DNA of 64,000 nucleotides from Brachymonas wangyanguii (GCF_045055315.1 NZ_CP173677.1:1922001-1986000); one strand, 5' to 3'. Counted from the first letter of the stretch, positions 8,753 through 18,384 are shown. The notes: a model not told the origin generated them from the sequence alone. Numbers and translations: made by a program.

Positions 8753-9550
8753 ATGACCCAAGCCCCTACCGCCCTCGCGGAAGCCGCCCACTCCGGCCCG
8801 GCAGCCGGCAGCGACAACGCTGCCACCCCCACCTTCAGTCCGCTCTACCAGCAGATCAAGCAGGCCATGCTGCACAGCCTGCAGGCTGGTGAATGGAAGC
8901 CGCAAGAAGCCATCCCGAGCGAAATGGAACTGGCCAAGCGCTACAGCGTGAGCCAGGGCACGGTGCGCAAGGCGATCGACGAACTGGCTGCCGAAAACCT
9001 GGTGATCCGCCGCCAGGGCAAGGGCACGTTTGTTGCCAGCCACAACGAGCGCCATGTGGAATACCGCTTCCTGCGCCTGTACCCGGACCATGGCACGCTC
9101 GACAGCGAAGGTCCGGCGCAGCGCACCATCCTCGAATGCCGCCGGCTGCGTGCCACGGCCGAGCTGGCCGAGGCGCTGCAACTCGCCAGTGGCGAACCGG
9201 TGCTGCAGGTCCGCCGCGTGCTCTCGCTGGGCGGCGTGCCCACCATCCTGGAAGACATGTGGCTGCCGGCCAGCCTGTTCAAGGGGCTCACGGCGGAACA
9301 GCTGTCCGAGCACCAGGGTCCGACCTATGGCCTGTTCGAGCGCGACTTTGGCGTGCGCATGACACGTGCCGAAGAACGCGTGCGCGCCACCCTGCCCACT
9401 GCGGAGCAGGCAGAACTGCTCCAGGTCGATCCGGCCATGCCGCTGCTGCAGGTGGAACGCACCAGCCTGACCTACAACGACAAGCCAGTAGAGATCCGCA
9501 AGGCGCTCTACCGGACCGATACCCACCACTACCGCAACACCCTGAGTTGA
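8753..9550 (+). CDS. GntR family transcriptional regulator with UTRA domain (HutC subfamily)
   Basis: A 265-residue regulator. After a disordered Ala-rich start, the winged helix-turn-helix spans about residues 22-90 (PLYQQIK; SQGTVRKAIDELA; RRQGKGTFV), followed by a UTRA effector-binding domain to about 245. It sits directly upstream of sdhCDAB and divergent from mdh, so it probably controls succinate dehydrogenase and/or malate dehydrogenase in response to a small carboxylate. The effector is unknown. A palindrome upstream (8661-8672) suggests autoregulation. Confidence 0.9.
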   Translation: MTQAPTALAEAAHSGPAAGSDNAATPTFSPLYQQIKQAMLHSLQAGEWKPQEAIPSEMELAKRYSVSQGTVRKAIDELAAENLVIRRQGKGTFVASHNERHVEYRFLRLYPDHGTLDSEGPAQRTILECRRLRATAELAEALQLASGEPVLQVRRVLSLGGVPTILEDMWLPASLFKGLTAEQLSEHQGPTYGLFERDFGVRMTRAEERVRATLPTAEQAELLQVDPAMPLLQVERTSLTYNDKPVEIRKALYRTDTHHYRNTLS

Positions 9551-9737
9551 GCTGCCGGAAACGGTCGCCGCGATGGCTTACCCGTCCAAATTTGTACGAT
9601 TCCAACGGTTACCCCTCATATCGTGAACTATTGCAGCTAAAATCGACGCCGCTCTTGTAACGATATTTGTCACACGTGACGCGATGCCTCGTGTCGTGTG
9701 CGGCTGTTTCGCTTTCTTGACTCTCACAAGGCTGATC

Positions 9738-10178
9738 ATGTCTACTACCAACAAATCCTCCCAGCGCCCCGAGTTCCGCAACATCGGTCTCTCGGACCTG
9801 ATTCCCATTGCCCTGCGCATGCCCATCGCGGCCAAGGTCTCCATCCTGCACCGCATCAGCGGCATGCTGATGTTCCTGCTGCTGCCCTTCATCGTCTGGC
9901 TGTTCGACAAGTCGGTCAGCTCGCAGGTCTCCTGGGAGCGCTTCACCGGCCTGTTCAACGGCAGCCTCGGCATGCCTGGCTGGTTCTACAAGCTGATCGG
10001 CCTGCTGCTGATCTGGTCCTTCCTGCACCACCTGATCGCCGGCCTGCGCCATATCTACATGGACTTCTGCCACTCCGCCGTGAACAAGCAGTTTGGCCGT
10101 TCTTCCGCCATCTTCACGCTGGTGCTGAGCCTGGGCCTGACCGTGCTGCTGGGCGCCAAGCTGTTCGGCCTGTTCTGA
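9738..10178 (+). CDS. sdhC: Succinate dehydrogenase cytochrome b556 subunit
   Basis: Membrane anchor that binds heme b and ubiquinone in complex II. The 146-residue protein has three membrane helices. HRISG (quinone-site Ser/Arg region) follows residue 30, and the heme-ligand region HHLIAGLRH is near 97. The ATG at 9738 (MSTTNK) was chosen over the longer frame because AAGG lies seven bases upstream. First gene of sdhCDAB-sdhE; sdhD follows after 24 bases. Confidence 0.94.
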   Translation: MSTTNKSSQRPEFRNIGLSDLIPIALRMPIAAKVSILHRISGMLMFLLLPFIVWLFDKSVSSQVSWERFTGLFNGSLGMPGWFYKLIGLLLIWSFLHHLIAGLRHIYMDFCHSAVNKQFGRSSAIFTLVLSLGLTVLLGAKLFGLF

Positions 10179-10202
10179 TTTCAAAGCTAAAGAGGTAAAC
10201 CC

Positions 10203-10574
10203 ATGTCTGCTGTCAACTATGGTTCCAAGCGTCGCGCAGGCGGTGCTGCCCACTACGGTACGGGTGACTGGATCGTGCAACGCGGTTCCGCCATCATCAT
10301 GGCCATCTTCACGATCGCCCTGCTGCTGTCCGTCATCTTCACCTCCGGCCCGCTGGGCTACGAGGCCTGGTCCGGCATCTTCTCCGCTACCTGGATGAAG
10401 TTCCTGACCTTCATCACCGTGATCTCCATCTGCTGGCACGCCTGGATCGGCGTCCGCAACGTGTTCATGGATTACATCAAGCCGGTCAGCATCCGCCTGG
10501 CCCTGCAACTGTTCGCCGCCGCGTGGCTGATTGGCTCCGCTGGCTGGGCTGCCCAAGTTCTGTGGAGACTGTAA
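10203..10574 (+). CDS. sdhD: Succinate dehydrogenase membrane anchor subunit
   Basis: Second membrane anchor of complex II: 123 residues, three helices, with a HAWIGVRNVFMDYI segment near residue 80 that completes the heme/quinone pocket. A good AGAGG ribosome-binding site precedes the ATG. The stop is three bases before the sdhA start, so the two are translationally close. Confidence 0.94.
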   Translation: MSAVNYGSKRRAGGAAHYGTGDWIVQRGSAIIMAIFTIALLLSVIFTSGPLGYEAWSGIFSATWMKFLTFITVISICWHAWIGVRNVFMDYIKPVSIRLALQLFAAAWLIGSAGWAAQVLWRL

Positions 10575-10577
10575 ACA

Positions 10578-12392
10578 ATGACTTCGATTACCCAATCCCT
10601 GCCGCGCCGCAAGTATGACGTCGTGATCGTGGGCGCCGGTGGTTCCGGCATGCGTGCATCCCTGCAACTGGCCCGCGCCGGCCTGAGCGTTGCCGTACTG
10701 ACCAAGGTGTTCCCCACCCGCTCCCACACCGTGGCGGCACAGGGCGGCGTCAGCGCCTCGCTGGGCAACATGAACCCCGACAGCTGGCAAGACCACTTCT
10801 ACGACACCATCAAGGGCTCCGACTGGCTGGGCGACCAGGACGCCATCGAGTTCATGTGCCGTGAAGCACCCAACGTCGTGTACGAGCTGGAACACTTCGG
10901 CATGCCGTTCGACCGCAACCCGGACGGCACCATCTACCAGCGCCCCTTCGGTGGCCACACGGTAGACGCCGGCGACGGCCACCGCAAGCTGGTGGAGCGC
11001 GCCTGCGCGGCTGCCGACCGTACCGGCCACGCCATGCTGCACACGCTGTATCAGCAGAACGTGTCGGCCCGCACCCAGTTCTTCGTCGAATGGATGGCAC
11101 TGGACCTGGTGCGCGACGCCAGCGGCGACGTGGTGGGCGTGACCGCCATGGAAATGGAGACCGGCGAGGTCTTCATGCTGGAAGCCAAGACCACCATGCT
11201 GGCCACCGGCGGTGCCGGCCGCATTTTTGCCGCTTCCACCAACGCCTTCATCAACACCGGTGACGGTCTGGGCATGGCTGCCCGCGCCGGCATCGCGCTG
11301 CAGGACATGGAGTTCTGGCAGTTCCACCCGACCGGCGTGGCCGGAGCCGGCGTGCTGCTGACCGAAGGCTGCCGCGGCGAGGGCGCCTACCTGGTGAACA
11401 GCGAAGGCGAGCGCTTCATGGAGCGTTATGCCCCCGAATACAAGGACCTGGCACCGCGTGACTTCGTGTCCCGCTGCATGGACCAGGAAATCAAGGAAGG
11501 CCGTGGCTGCGGTCCCAACAAGGACCACATCCTGCTGAACTTCTCCTACCTGGGTGCCGACAAGATCCACCAGCGTCTGCCCTCCGTGTATGAAATTGGC
11601 GTCAACTTCGCCAACGTCGACATCACCAAGGAGCCGATCCCGGTGGTGCCCACCATCCACTACCAGATGGGCGGCATCCCCACCACCATCAACGGCCAGG
11701 TGGTCGAGCACGTGAATGGCGAAGACCGCGTCATCAACGGCCTGTACGCCGTGGGCGAGTGCTCCTGCGTGAGCGTGCACGGCGCCAACCGCCTGGGCAC
11801 CAACTCCCTGCTGGACCTGCTGGTGTTCGGCAAGGCTGCCGGCAACCACATCATCAAGTACAACAGCGAGAACAAGACGCACAAGGATCTGCCGGCCAAC
11901 GCCAGCGACTTCACCCGTGCCCGTCTGGACAAGCTGAACAACAACCCGAACGGCGAGTACGCCCAGGATATCGCCAACGACATCCGCAACGCGATGCAGC
12001 AGCACGCTGGCGTGTTCCGCACGCAAGCCGGCATGGACGAAGGCGTGACCAAGATCGCCGCGATCCGCGAGCGCGTGGCCAACGTCGGCCTGAAGGACAA
12101 CTCCCAGGTGTTCAACATGGCACGCCAGGAAGCCCTGGAAGTGGCAAACCTGATCGAAGTGGCCCAGGCCACCATGGTGTCTGCCGCTGCCCGTCACGAG
12201 TGCCGTGGCGCCCACACCGTCTACGACTACGAGCATCCGGCCGATCACCCGACCGCCCCGCTGGGCCGTGACGATGTCAACTGGATGAAGCACACCCAGT
12301 GGCACAGCGCTACCAACAGCCTGAGCTACAAGCCGGTGCGTACCAAGCCCCTGACGGTTGAAACCGTGCCGCCGCGCGTCCGTACCTTCTGA
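10578..12392 (+). CDS. sdhA: Succinate dehydrogenase flavoprotein subunit
   Basis: Catalytic subunit oxidising succinate to fumarate. The 604-residue protein shows the FAD dinucleotide fold (VIVGAGGSGM, residue ~15), the covalent-flavin histidine in SHTVAAQGG (~50) and the substrate-site arginine/histidine region (HPTG, ~250; RLGTNSLLDLL, ~405). SdhE encoded downstream is the likely flavinylation factor. Confidence 0.97.
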   Translation: MTSITQSLPRRKYDVVIVGAGGSGMRASLQLARAGLSVAVLTKVFPTRSHTVAAQGGVSASLGNMNPDSWQDHFYDTIKGSDWLGDQDAIEFMCREAPNVVYELEHFGMPFDRNPDGTIYQRPFGGHTVDAGDGHRKLVERACAAADRTGHAMLHTLYQQNVSARTQFFVEWMALDLVRDASGDVVGVTAMEMETGEVFMLEAKTTMLATGGAGRIFAASTNAFINTGDGLGMAARAGIALQDMEFWQFHPTGVAGAGVLLTEGCRGEGAYLVNSEGERFMERYAPEYKDLAPRDFVSRCMDQEIKEGRGCGPNKDHILLNFSYLGADKIHQRLPSVYEIGVNFANVDITKEPIPVVPTIHYQMGGIPTTINGQVVEHVNGEDRVINGLYAVGECSCVSVHGANRLGTNSLLDLLVFGKAAGNHIIKYNSENKTHKDLPANASDFTRARLDKLNNNPNGEYAQDIANDIRNAMQQHAGVFRTQAGMDEGVTKIAAIRERVANVGLKDNSQVFNMARQEALEVANLIEVAQATMVSAAARHECRGAHTVYDYEHPADHPTAPLGRDDVNWMKHTQWHSATNSLSYKPVRTKPLTVETVPPRVRTF

Positions 12393-12433
12393 TCCGGCAG
12401 CTGCGCCAACGACAACCGATTTGGAGTTATCTC

Positions 12434-13138
12434 ATGCAAAAACGTACTTTCAAGATCTACCGCTACGATCCGGACAAGGATGCCAAGCCCTATATGCAGA
12501 CCATCGAGCTGGAGCTCGAAGGCCATGAGCGCATGCTGCTGGACGCCCTGGTCAAGCTGAAGGCCGTGGATCCCAGCCTGTCCTTCCGTCGTTCCTGCCG
12601 TGAAGGCGTGTGCGGCTCGGACGCCATGAACATCAACGGCAAGAACGGCCTGGCCTGCCTGACCAACCTGCGCAGCCTGAAGGACCCGATCGTCCTGAAG
12701 CCGCTGCCGGGCCTGCCGGTGATCCGTGACCTGATTGTGGACATGACCATGTTCTTCAACCAGTACCACTCGATCAAGCCGTACCTGATCAACGACACGC
12801 CGCCGCCCCAGAAGGAGCGCCTGCAGAGCCCCGAAGAGCGCGAAGAGCTCAACGGCCTGTACGAGTGCATCCTGTGCGCGAGCTGCTCCACCAGCTGCCC
12901 GAGCTTCTGGTGGAACCCCGACAAGTTCGTGGGTCCGGCCGGCCTGCTGCAGGCGTACCGCTTCCTGGCCGACAGCCGCGACCAAGCCACCAGCGAACGT
13001 CTCGACAACCTGGAAGACCCCTACCGCCTGTTCCGCTGCTACTCCATCATGAACTGTGTGGATGTTTGCCCGAAGGGCTTGAATCCGACCAAGGCCATTG
13101 GCAAAATCAAGGAGTTGATGGTCCGTCGTACCGTCTGA
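12434..13138 (+). CDS. sdhB: Succinate dehydrogenase iron-sulfur subunit
   Basis: Passes electrons from FAD to quinone through three Fe-S centres. All cluster motifs are present: SCREGVCGSD with a later Cys for the [2Fe-2S] centre (residues ~55-76), and CILCASCSTSCP (~142) and CYSIMNCVDVCPKG (~202) for the [4Fe-4S] and [3Fe-4S] centres. 234 residues, standard length. Confidence 0.97.
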   Translation: MQKRTFKIYRYDPDKDAKPYMQTIELELEGHERMLLDALVKLKAVDPSLSFRRSCREGVCGSDAMNINGKNGLACLTNLRSLKDPIVLKPLPGLPVIRDLIVDMTMFFNQYHSIKPYLINDTPPPQKERLQSPEEREELNGLYECILCASCSTSCPSFWWNPDKFVGPAGLLQAYRFLADSRDQATSERLDNLEDPYRLFRCYSIMNCVDVCPKGLNPTKAIGKIKELMVRRTV

Positions 13139-13150
13139 TCGGATTGGCCG

Positions 13151-13432
13151 ATGGACGAACTCGACGACCGCCTCACTCCGGTTGAATACAGCAAGTTGCG
13201 CTGGCGCTGCCGGCGCGGCCTGCTGGAGAATGACCTGTTCATCGAGCGCTATCTGGACAAGTACGGAAGCGCCATGACAGTCAGGGAAGCCAGGGCGATG
13301 TACGCCCTGATGGACCTGGCGGACAACGATCTGCTGGATCTGATGCTGCGACGCAAGGAACCCACTGCACCGCTGGATACGCCCGATGTGCTGTCCCTGC
13401 TGGAGCGCATGCGAACCCCCAGATCCTCTTAA
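13151..13432 (+). CDS. sdhE: FAD assembly factor SdhE
   Basis: A small (93 residues) all-helical protein that helps attach FAD covalently to SdhA. The diagnostic RGxxE motif is visible as RGLLE at about residue 22. It is placed 12 bases after sdhB, between sdhB and gltA, as in most Burkholderiales. Confidence 0.9.
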   Translation: MDELDDRLTPVEYSKLRWRCRRGLLENDLFIERYLDKYGSAMTVREARAMYALMDLADNDLLDLMLRRKEPTAPLDTPDVLSLLERMRTPRSS

Positions 13433-13501
13433 CAAAAGTGCCGGTGTACTCCACCGGCTCTTTTCCAAGTCAACACGATTACTACACCAGGAGATTCCCA
13501 C

Positions 13502-14812
13502 ATGAAACTCGCCGACAACCAGGCCACGCTGTCCTTCAGCAACGGCAACCCCAGCATCGAACTGCCCATCTACCACGGCAACATCGGTCCGGACGTCATC
13601 GACATCCGCAAGCTGTATGGCCAGACTGGCATGTTCACCTACGATCCGGGTTTCCTGTCCACGGCCTCCTGCCAGTCCGCCATCACCTACATCGACGGTG
13701 ACAAGGGCGAGCTGCTGTACCGCGGCTACCCGATCGAGCAGCTGGCCGAGAAGTGCGATTTCCTGGACACCTGCTACCTGCTGCTGAAGGGCGACCTGCC
13801 GGAAGCACAACAGCGTGAAGACTTCCACAAGATGGTGCTGAGCCACACCATGGTGAACGAGCAGATGCAGTTCTTCCTGCGTGGTTTCCGCCGTGACGCG
13901 CACCCGATGGCCGTGCTGACCGGCCTGGTGGGCGCCATGTCCGCCTTCTACCACGAGAGCACCGACATCCACAACCCGGTGCACCGCGACATCGCTGCCA
14001 CCCAGCTGATCGCCAAGATGCCGACGCTGGTCGCCATGGCCTACAAGTACGGCAAGGGCGAGCCCTACATGTACCCGCAGAACAACCTGAGCTATGCCGG
14101 CAACTTCCTGCGCATGATGTTCGGTACGCCCTGCGAAGAGTACAAGGTCAACCCGGTGATCGAGAAGGCGCTGGACCGCATCTTCATCCTGCACGCTGAC
14201 CACGAGCAGAACGCTTCCACTTCTACCGTGCGCCTGTGCGGTTCTTCCGGCACCAACCCGTTTGCAGCCATCGCTGCCGGTGTAGCCTGCCTGTGGGGCC
14301 CCGCTCACGGTGGCGCCAACGAAGCCTGCCTGAACATGCTGGAAGACATCCAGAAGATGGGCGGCGTGGCCAAGGTGGGCGAGTTCATGGAGCAGGTCAA
14401 GGACAAGAACTCCGGCGTGCGCCTGATGGGCTTTGGTCACCGCGTGTACAAGAACTACGACCCGCGCGCCAAGCTGATGCAGGAAACCTGCAACGAAGTG
14501 CTGGCCGAGCTGGGCCTGGAAAAGGATCCGCTGTTCGCCCTGGCCAAGGAGCTGGAGCGCATCGCCCTGGAAGACGACTACTTCGTCCAGCGCAAGCTGT
14601 ACCCGAACGTGGACTTCTACTCCGGCATCGTGCAGCGCGCGATCGGTATCCCGGTCAACCTGTTCACCGGCATCTTCGCGCTGGCCCGTACCGTGGGCTG
14701 GATCGCGCAGCTGAACGAGATGATCAGCGATCCGGAATACAAGATTGGCCGTCCGCGCCAGCTGTACACCGGCTCTCCGCGCCGCGACGTGCCGGACAGC
14801 TTCAAGCGCTGA
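13502..14812 (+). CDS. gltA: Citrate synthase (type II, hexameric)
   Basis: Condenses acetyl-CoA and oxaloacetate. 436 residues. Catalytic histidines lie in HADHEQNAS (~233) and FGHRVYKNYDPR (~312), and the catalytic Asp is in the DFYSG stretch (~368). An AGGAG ribosome-binding site precedes the ATG. It closes the sdhCDAB-sdhE-gltA operon and is followed by a strong terminator. Confidence 0.97.
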   Translation: MKLADNQATLSFSNGNPSIELPIYHGNIGPDVIDIRKLYGQTGMFTYDPGFLSTASCQSAITYIDGDKGELLYRGYPIEQLAEKCDFLDTCYLLLKGDLPEAQQREDFHKMVLSHTMVNEQMQFFLRGFRRDAHPMAVLTGLVGAMSAFYHESTDIHNPVHRDIAATQLIAKMPTLVAMAYKYGKGEPYMYPQNNLSYAGNFLRMMFGTPCEEYKVNPVIEKALDRIFILHADHEQNASTSTVRLCGSSGTNPFAAIAAGVACLWGPAHGGANEACLNMLEDIQKMGGVAKVGEFMEQVKDKNSGVRLMGFGHRVYKNYDPRAKLMQETCNEVLAELGLEKDPLFALAKELERIALEDDYFVQRKLYPNVDFYSGIVQRAIGIPVNLFTGIFALARTVGWIAQLNEMISDPEYKIGRPRQLYTGSPRRDVPDSFKR

Positions 14813-14836
14813 TCCGCCAGCCGTCCTGTGCGACAC

Positions 14837-14895
14837 GGGGCAGTCTGACTGCCCCTGCCACGGCACCCGCCCTGCTCCGGCACGGCGGGTTTTTT
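14837..14895 (+). terminator. Double hairpin terminator after gltA
   Basis: A first perfect 8-bp hairpin (14837-14844 with 14848-14855) is followed by a classic terminator: a 7-bp GC stem (14865-14871 with 14884-14890) and six T. Confidence 0.85.
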
Positions 14896-15012
14896 GTGCC
14901 TGCGCTGCTCGTGAATCAGCAGGCTAGCCATCGCGCGTAGAGATGGGTAAACGTGGAAACTCATGAGAAAATGCCATATCCCCTCTTGAACCACGATGCT
15001 CAACCTGTTTTC

Positions 15013-15945
15013 ATGGCTCCCGATCGCAATCTTGCCCGTCATGTCGACTTGACCTCGCTGCAGCTGTTCGTCAGCGTCTGCGAGCTGGGCAGTATCGGCC
15101 GTGCGGCAGAGCGCGAGTTCATTGCGGCTTCGGCGGTGAGCAAGCGCATGAGCGATCTGGAGGCGATCTTCCGCACGCCCTTGCTGGAGCGCCATGCGCG
15201 TGGCGTAACGCTGACGGCAGCCGGTGAAAGCCTGCTGCACCACGCGCGCGCGCTGATCTACGGCCTGGACAAGATGCAGGCCGAGCTGGGCGAGTATGCC
15301 GAAGGCGTGCGCGGCCATGTGCGGGTGCATGCGAGCATTTCGGCGATCGTGCAGTTTCTGCCGGAAGACCTGGGCAGTTTTGCACGCACCCACGAACACA
15401 TCAAGATTGATCTGGAAGAACACCTGAGCAACGAGGTGGCGCGTGCGGTGCAGGAAGGCGCGGCCGATCTGGGCATCTGCTATCTGGCGCTGGAACACCA
15501 GGGGCTGCAGACACGCCCCTACCGCCAGGACCAGCTGGTGCTGATCACGCCGCAGCAGCATCCGCTGGCGCAGCAGGAGAGCATCGACTATGCCGATGCC
15601 CTGCCCTACGACCAGGTTGGCCTGCACAGCAACAGCTCGATCAACCGCGCCATGCGCCAAGCCGCGCTGCGCGCGGGCCAGAGCATCCGGCTGCGCATCC
15701 GCGTCACCGGGCTGGATGCGATGTGCCGCATGATCGACAATGGACTGGGCGTGGGCATCATGCCGCGTCGCGCCTTTGAACTGCTGCACGGAGCCGGCCA
15801 GCTGGCCTGCATTCCGCTGCGCGATCCCTGGGCGCAGCGCCAGCTGCAACTGGTGGCGCGCGATTTTTCTACCCTGCCGCAGCCGGCCCGGCTGCTGGTG
15901 GAGCACCTGACGACAGCCAGCCCGCAACGGCCCGCTGCCGCGTAA
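15013..15945 (+). CDS. LysR family transcriptional regulator
   Basis: A 310-residue regulator from ATG 15013. The N-terminal helix-turn-helix spans about residues 12-70 (LQLFVSVCELGSIGRAAER; SAVSKRMSDLE), followed by a periplasmic-binding-like effector domain. Starts at GTG 14953 or ATG 14971 are also open; 15013 gives the usual spacing from start to HTH, but has no clear ribosome-binding site. The gene is on the same strand as leuC, 29 bases upstream, so it is unlike the divergent LysR/target layout. Its ligand is unknown. Confidence 0.88.
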   Translation: MAPDRNLARHVDLTSLQLFVSVCELGSIGRAAEREFIAASAVSKRMSDLEAIFRTPLLERHARGVTLTAAGESLLHHARALIYGLDKMQAELGEYAEGVRGHVRVHASISAIVQFLPEDLGSFARTHEHIKIDLEEHLSNEVARAVQEGAADLGICYLALEHQGLQTRPYRQDQLVLITPQQHPLAQQESIDYADALPYDQVGLHSNSSINRAMRQAALRAGQSIRLRIRVTGLDAMCRMIDNGLGVGIMPRRAFELLHGAGQLACIPLRDPWAQRQLQLVARDFSTLPQPARLLVEHLTTASPQRPAAA

Positions 15946-15974
15946 AATTTCCCTGTATAGCGAGAAGGAAGACC

Positions 15975-17426
15975 ATGGCACAAACCCTGTACGACAAACT
16001 CTGGGACGAGCACAGCGTCCATACCGAAGACGATGGCACCACGGTGCTCTACATCGACCGCCATCTGGTGCACGAAGTGACCAGCCCGCAGGCGTTCGAG
16101 GGCCTGCGCGTAGCCGGCCGCAAGCTCTGGCGAATCAACTCGGTGGTGGCCACGGCCGACCACAACACGCCCACTACCGGCTGGGAGCTGGGCTATGACG
16201 GCATCACCGATCCGACCAGCAAGGAACAGGTCACGACGCTGGACGCCAACATCCAGGAATTTGGTGCTGGCGCCTACTTCCCCTTCCTGAACCAGCGCCA
16301 GGGCATCGTGCACGTGATGGGCCCGGAGAACGGCGCCACCCTGCCCGGCATGACGGTGGTCTGCGGTGACAGCCATACCAGCACGCACGGTGCCTTTGGT
16401 GCGCTGGCGCACGGCATCGGCACCAGCGAGGTCGAGCACGTGATGGCGACACAGACGCTGCTGGCCAAGAAGGCCAAGAACATGCTGGTCAAGGTCGAAG
16501 GCGAGCTGCAGCCTGGCGTGTCCGCCAAGGATGTGGCGCTGGCCATCATCGGCGCCATCGGCACCGCTGGCGGTACCGGCTACACCATCGAGTTTGGTGG
16601 CAGCTCGATCCGCGGCCTGAGCATGGAAGGCCGCATGACGCTGTGCAATATGGCGATCGAGGCCGGTGCGCGCGCCGGCATGGTGGCAGTGGACGAGAAG
16701 ACCATCGAGTACGTCAAGGGCCGTCCGTTTGCTCCGGGCACTGATCCCGAAACCGGCGCCTTTGTCGGCGGCGAGGAATGGGACGAGGCCGTGGCCTACT
16801 GGAACACGCTGAAGTCCGATGACGGTGCCCAGTTTGACCGCGTGGTCGAGCTGGATGGCAGTGCCATCGAGCCGCAGGTGACCTGGGGCACCAGCCCCGA
16901 GATGGTGCTGGGCGTGACCGCCCGCGTGCCGAACCCGGCGCAGGAAAGCGATGCCAGCAAGCGTGCCGCGATGGAGCGTGCGCTGGTCTACATGGACCTG
17001 CAGGCCGACACGCCGATCAACGAGATCGCCGTGGACAAGGTGTTCATCGGCAGCTGCACCAACAGCCGCATCGAGGACATGCGTGCCGCCGCTGCCATGG
17101 TGCAGAAGCTGGGCAAGCAAGTGGCCGCCAACGTCAAGCTGGCGCTGGTGGTGCCGGGCTCTGGCCTGGTGAAGGCGCAAGCCGAGCAGGAAGGCCTGCA
17201 CCAGATCTTTATCGATGCCGGTTTTGAATGGCGCGAACCGGGCTGCAGCATGTGCCTGGCAATGAACGCCGATCGTCTGGAGCCGGGCGAACGCTGCGCC
17301 AGCACCAGTAACCGCAACTTTGAAGGCCGCCAGGGTGCTGGTGGCCGCACGCACCTCGTCAGCCCGGCCATGGCCGCGGCGGCCGCGGTTCACGGGCATT
17401 TCGTGGATGTCCGTGCTTTTGCATGA
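15975..17426 (+). CDS. leuC: 3-isopropylmalate dehydratase large subunit
   Basis: With LeuD isomerises 2-isopropylmalate to 3-isopropylmalate in leucine synthesis. 483 residues. The [4Fe-4S] cysteines are in GSCTNSR (~357) and GCSMC (~421). GAAGGA precedes the start. First gene of the leuC-entericidin-leuD-leuB run. Confidence 0.96.
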   Translation: MAQTLYDKLWDEHSVHTEDDGTTVLYIDRHLVHEVTSPQAFEGLRVAGRKLWRINSVVATADHNTPTTGWELGYDGITDPTSKEQVTTLDANIQEFGAGAYFPFLNQRQGIVHVMGPENGATLPGMTVVCGDSHTSTHGAFGALAHGIGTSEVEHVMATQTLLAKKAKNMLVKVEGELQPGVSAKDVALAIIGAIGTAGGTGYTIEFGGSSIRGLSMEGRMTLCNMAIEAGARAGMVAVDEKTIEYVKGRPFAPGTDPETGAFVGGEEWDEAVAYWNTLKSDDGAQFDRVVELDGSAIEPQVTWGTSPEMVLGVTARVPNPAQESDASKRAAMERALVYMDLQADTPINEIAVDKVFIGSCTNSRIEDMRAAAAMVQKLGKQVAANVKLALVVPGSGLVKAQAEQEGLHQIFIDAGFEWREPGCSMCLAMNADRLEPGERCASTSNRNFEGRQGAGGRTHLVSPAMAAAAAVHGHFVDVRAFA

Positions 17427-17469
17427 ACGGCCTGAACCGCCGTTGACTTTCCCCCAGAAGGAGAATCCC

Positions 17470-17598
17470 ATGAAGAAAATCACCGCTATCTGTGCTGTCC
17501 TGGCCGCCATGCTGACGCTGAGCGCCTGCAACACTGTCCAGGGCATTGGCCAGGACGTGAAGGCCACTGGCAGCGCCATCGAACGCGCCGCCAACTAA
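17470..17598 (+). CDS. Entericidin A/B family small lipoprotein
   Basis: A 42-residue protein with a lipoprotein signal peptide ending in LSAC (lipidated Cys at about residue 20), then NTVQGIGQDVKATGSAIERAA, the typical entericidin pattern. It has an AAGGAG ribosome-binding site. It lies between leuC and leuD, and a perfect hairpin follows its stop. The role in this setting is unknown; related proteins are stress-induced envelope lipoproteins. Confidence 0.88.
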   Translation: MKKITAICAVLAAMLTLSACNTVQGIGQDVKATGSAIERAAN

Positions 17599-17610
17599 GA
17601 CTGCAACCCC

Positions 17611-17634
17611 GCCTTCCGGCTGCGGCCGGAAGGC
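17611..17634 (+). other. Hairpin after the entericidin gene
   Basis: Perfect 10-bp stem (17611-17620 with 17625-17634) and a TGCG loop, followed by a C/T-rich rather than pure T stretch. It may act as a partial terminator that lowers leuD expression or as an mRNA stabiliser for the small lipoprotein. Confidence 0.5.
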
Positions 17635-17657
17635 GCTTCTTCCCCTACACGATTACC

Positions 17658-18308
17658 ATGCAAAAGTTCACCATCCACCAGGGCCTGGTGGCCCCGCTCG
17701 ACCGCGAGAACGTCGATACCGACGCCATCATCCCGAAGCAGTTCCTGAAGTCCATCCGCCGCACCGGCTTTGGCCCCAACCTGTTTGACGAATGGCGCTA
17801 CCTGGACAAGGGCGAGCCCGGCAAGCCCGAGTCTGCCCGCCAGCCCAACCCCGACTTCGTGCTGAACCAGCCGCGCTACCAGGGCGCCAGCGTGCTGCTG
17901 ACGCGCAGCAACTTTGGCTGCGGCTCCAGCCGCGAGCACGCGCCGTGGGCGCTGGAGCAGTACGGCTTCCGCGCTATCCTGGCACCCAGCTTTGCCGACA
18001 TCTTCTTCAACAACTGCTTCAAGAACGGCCTGCTGCCGATCGTGCTGCCCGAAGCCGTGATCGACACGCTGTTCCAGGAAGTGGCTGCCACCGAAGGCTA
18101 CCAGCTGACGGTGGACCTGCCGCGCCAGGTGGTCGTCAAGCCGAACGGCGAGGAGATCCCGTTCGAGGTGCAACCGTTCCGCAAGGAATGCCTGCTGAAC
18201 GGCTGGGACGATATCGGCCTGACGCTGCGCCACGTGGACAAGATCAAGGCCTATGAAGAAAAGCGCCTGAACGCCAAGCCCTGGCTGACCAAGGCACGCG
18301 CCATCTGA
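17658..18308 (+). CDS. leuD: 3-isopropylmalate dehydratase small subunit
   Basis: Partner of LeuC. 216 residues with the signature SNFGCGSSREHAPWAL at about residue 85 and the start region TDAIIPKQFL near residue 25. Standard length for the proteobacterial form. Confidence 0.96.
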   Translation: MQKFTIHQGLVAPLDRENVDTDAIIPKQFLKSIRRTGFGPNLFDEWRYLDKGEPGKPESARQPNPDFVLNQPRYQGASVLLTRSNFGCGSSREHAPWALEQYGFRAILAPSFADIFFNNCFKNGLLPIVLPEAVIDTLFQEVAATEGYQLTVDLPRQVVVKPNGEEIPFEVQPFRKECLLNGWDDIGLTLRHVDKIKAYEEKRLNAKPWLTKARAI

Positions 18309-18335
18309 TTCCGCACCCGGCAGACTCTCCTGCCA

Positions 18336-18360
18336 GCCCTGCCCGCCGGGCGGGGCTTTT
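18336..18360 (+). terminator. Terminator-like hairpin between leuD and leuB
   Basis: Nine-pair GC stem (18336-18344 with 18348-18356, one G-T pair) followed by four T. If it works, leuB is partly uncoupled from leuCD. Confidence 0.65.
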
Positions 18361-18384
18361 CCCATTCAACAGGACATACCCATC

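Noticed and set aside
9609..14866. Two very long minus-strand open frames opposite sdhCDAB-gltA
   Set aside because: They mirror conserved genes with perfect motifs; their translations have no recognisable domain.
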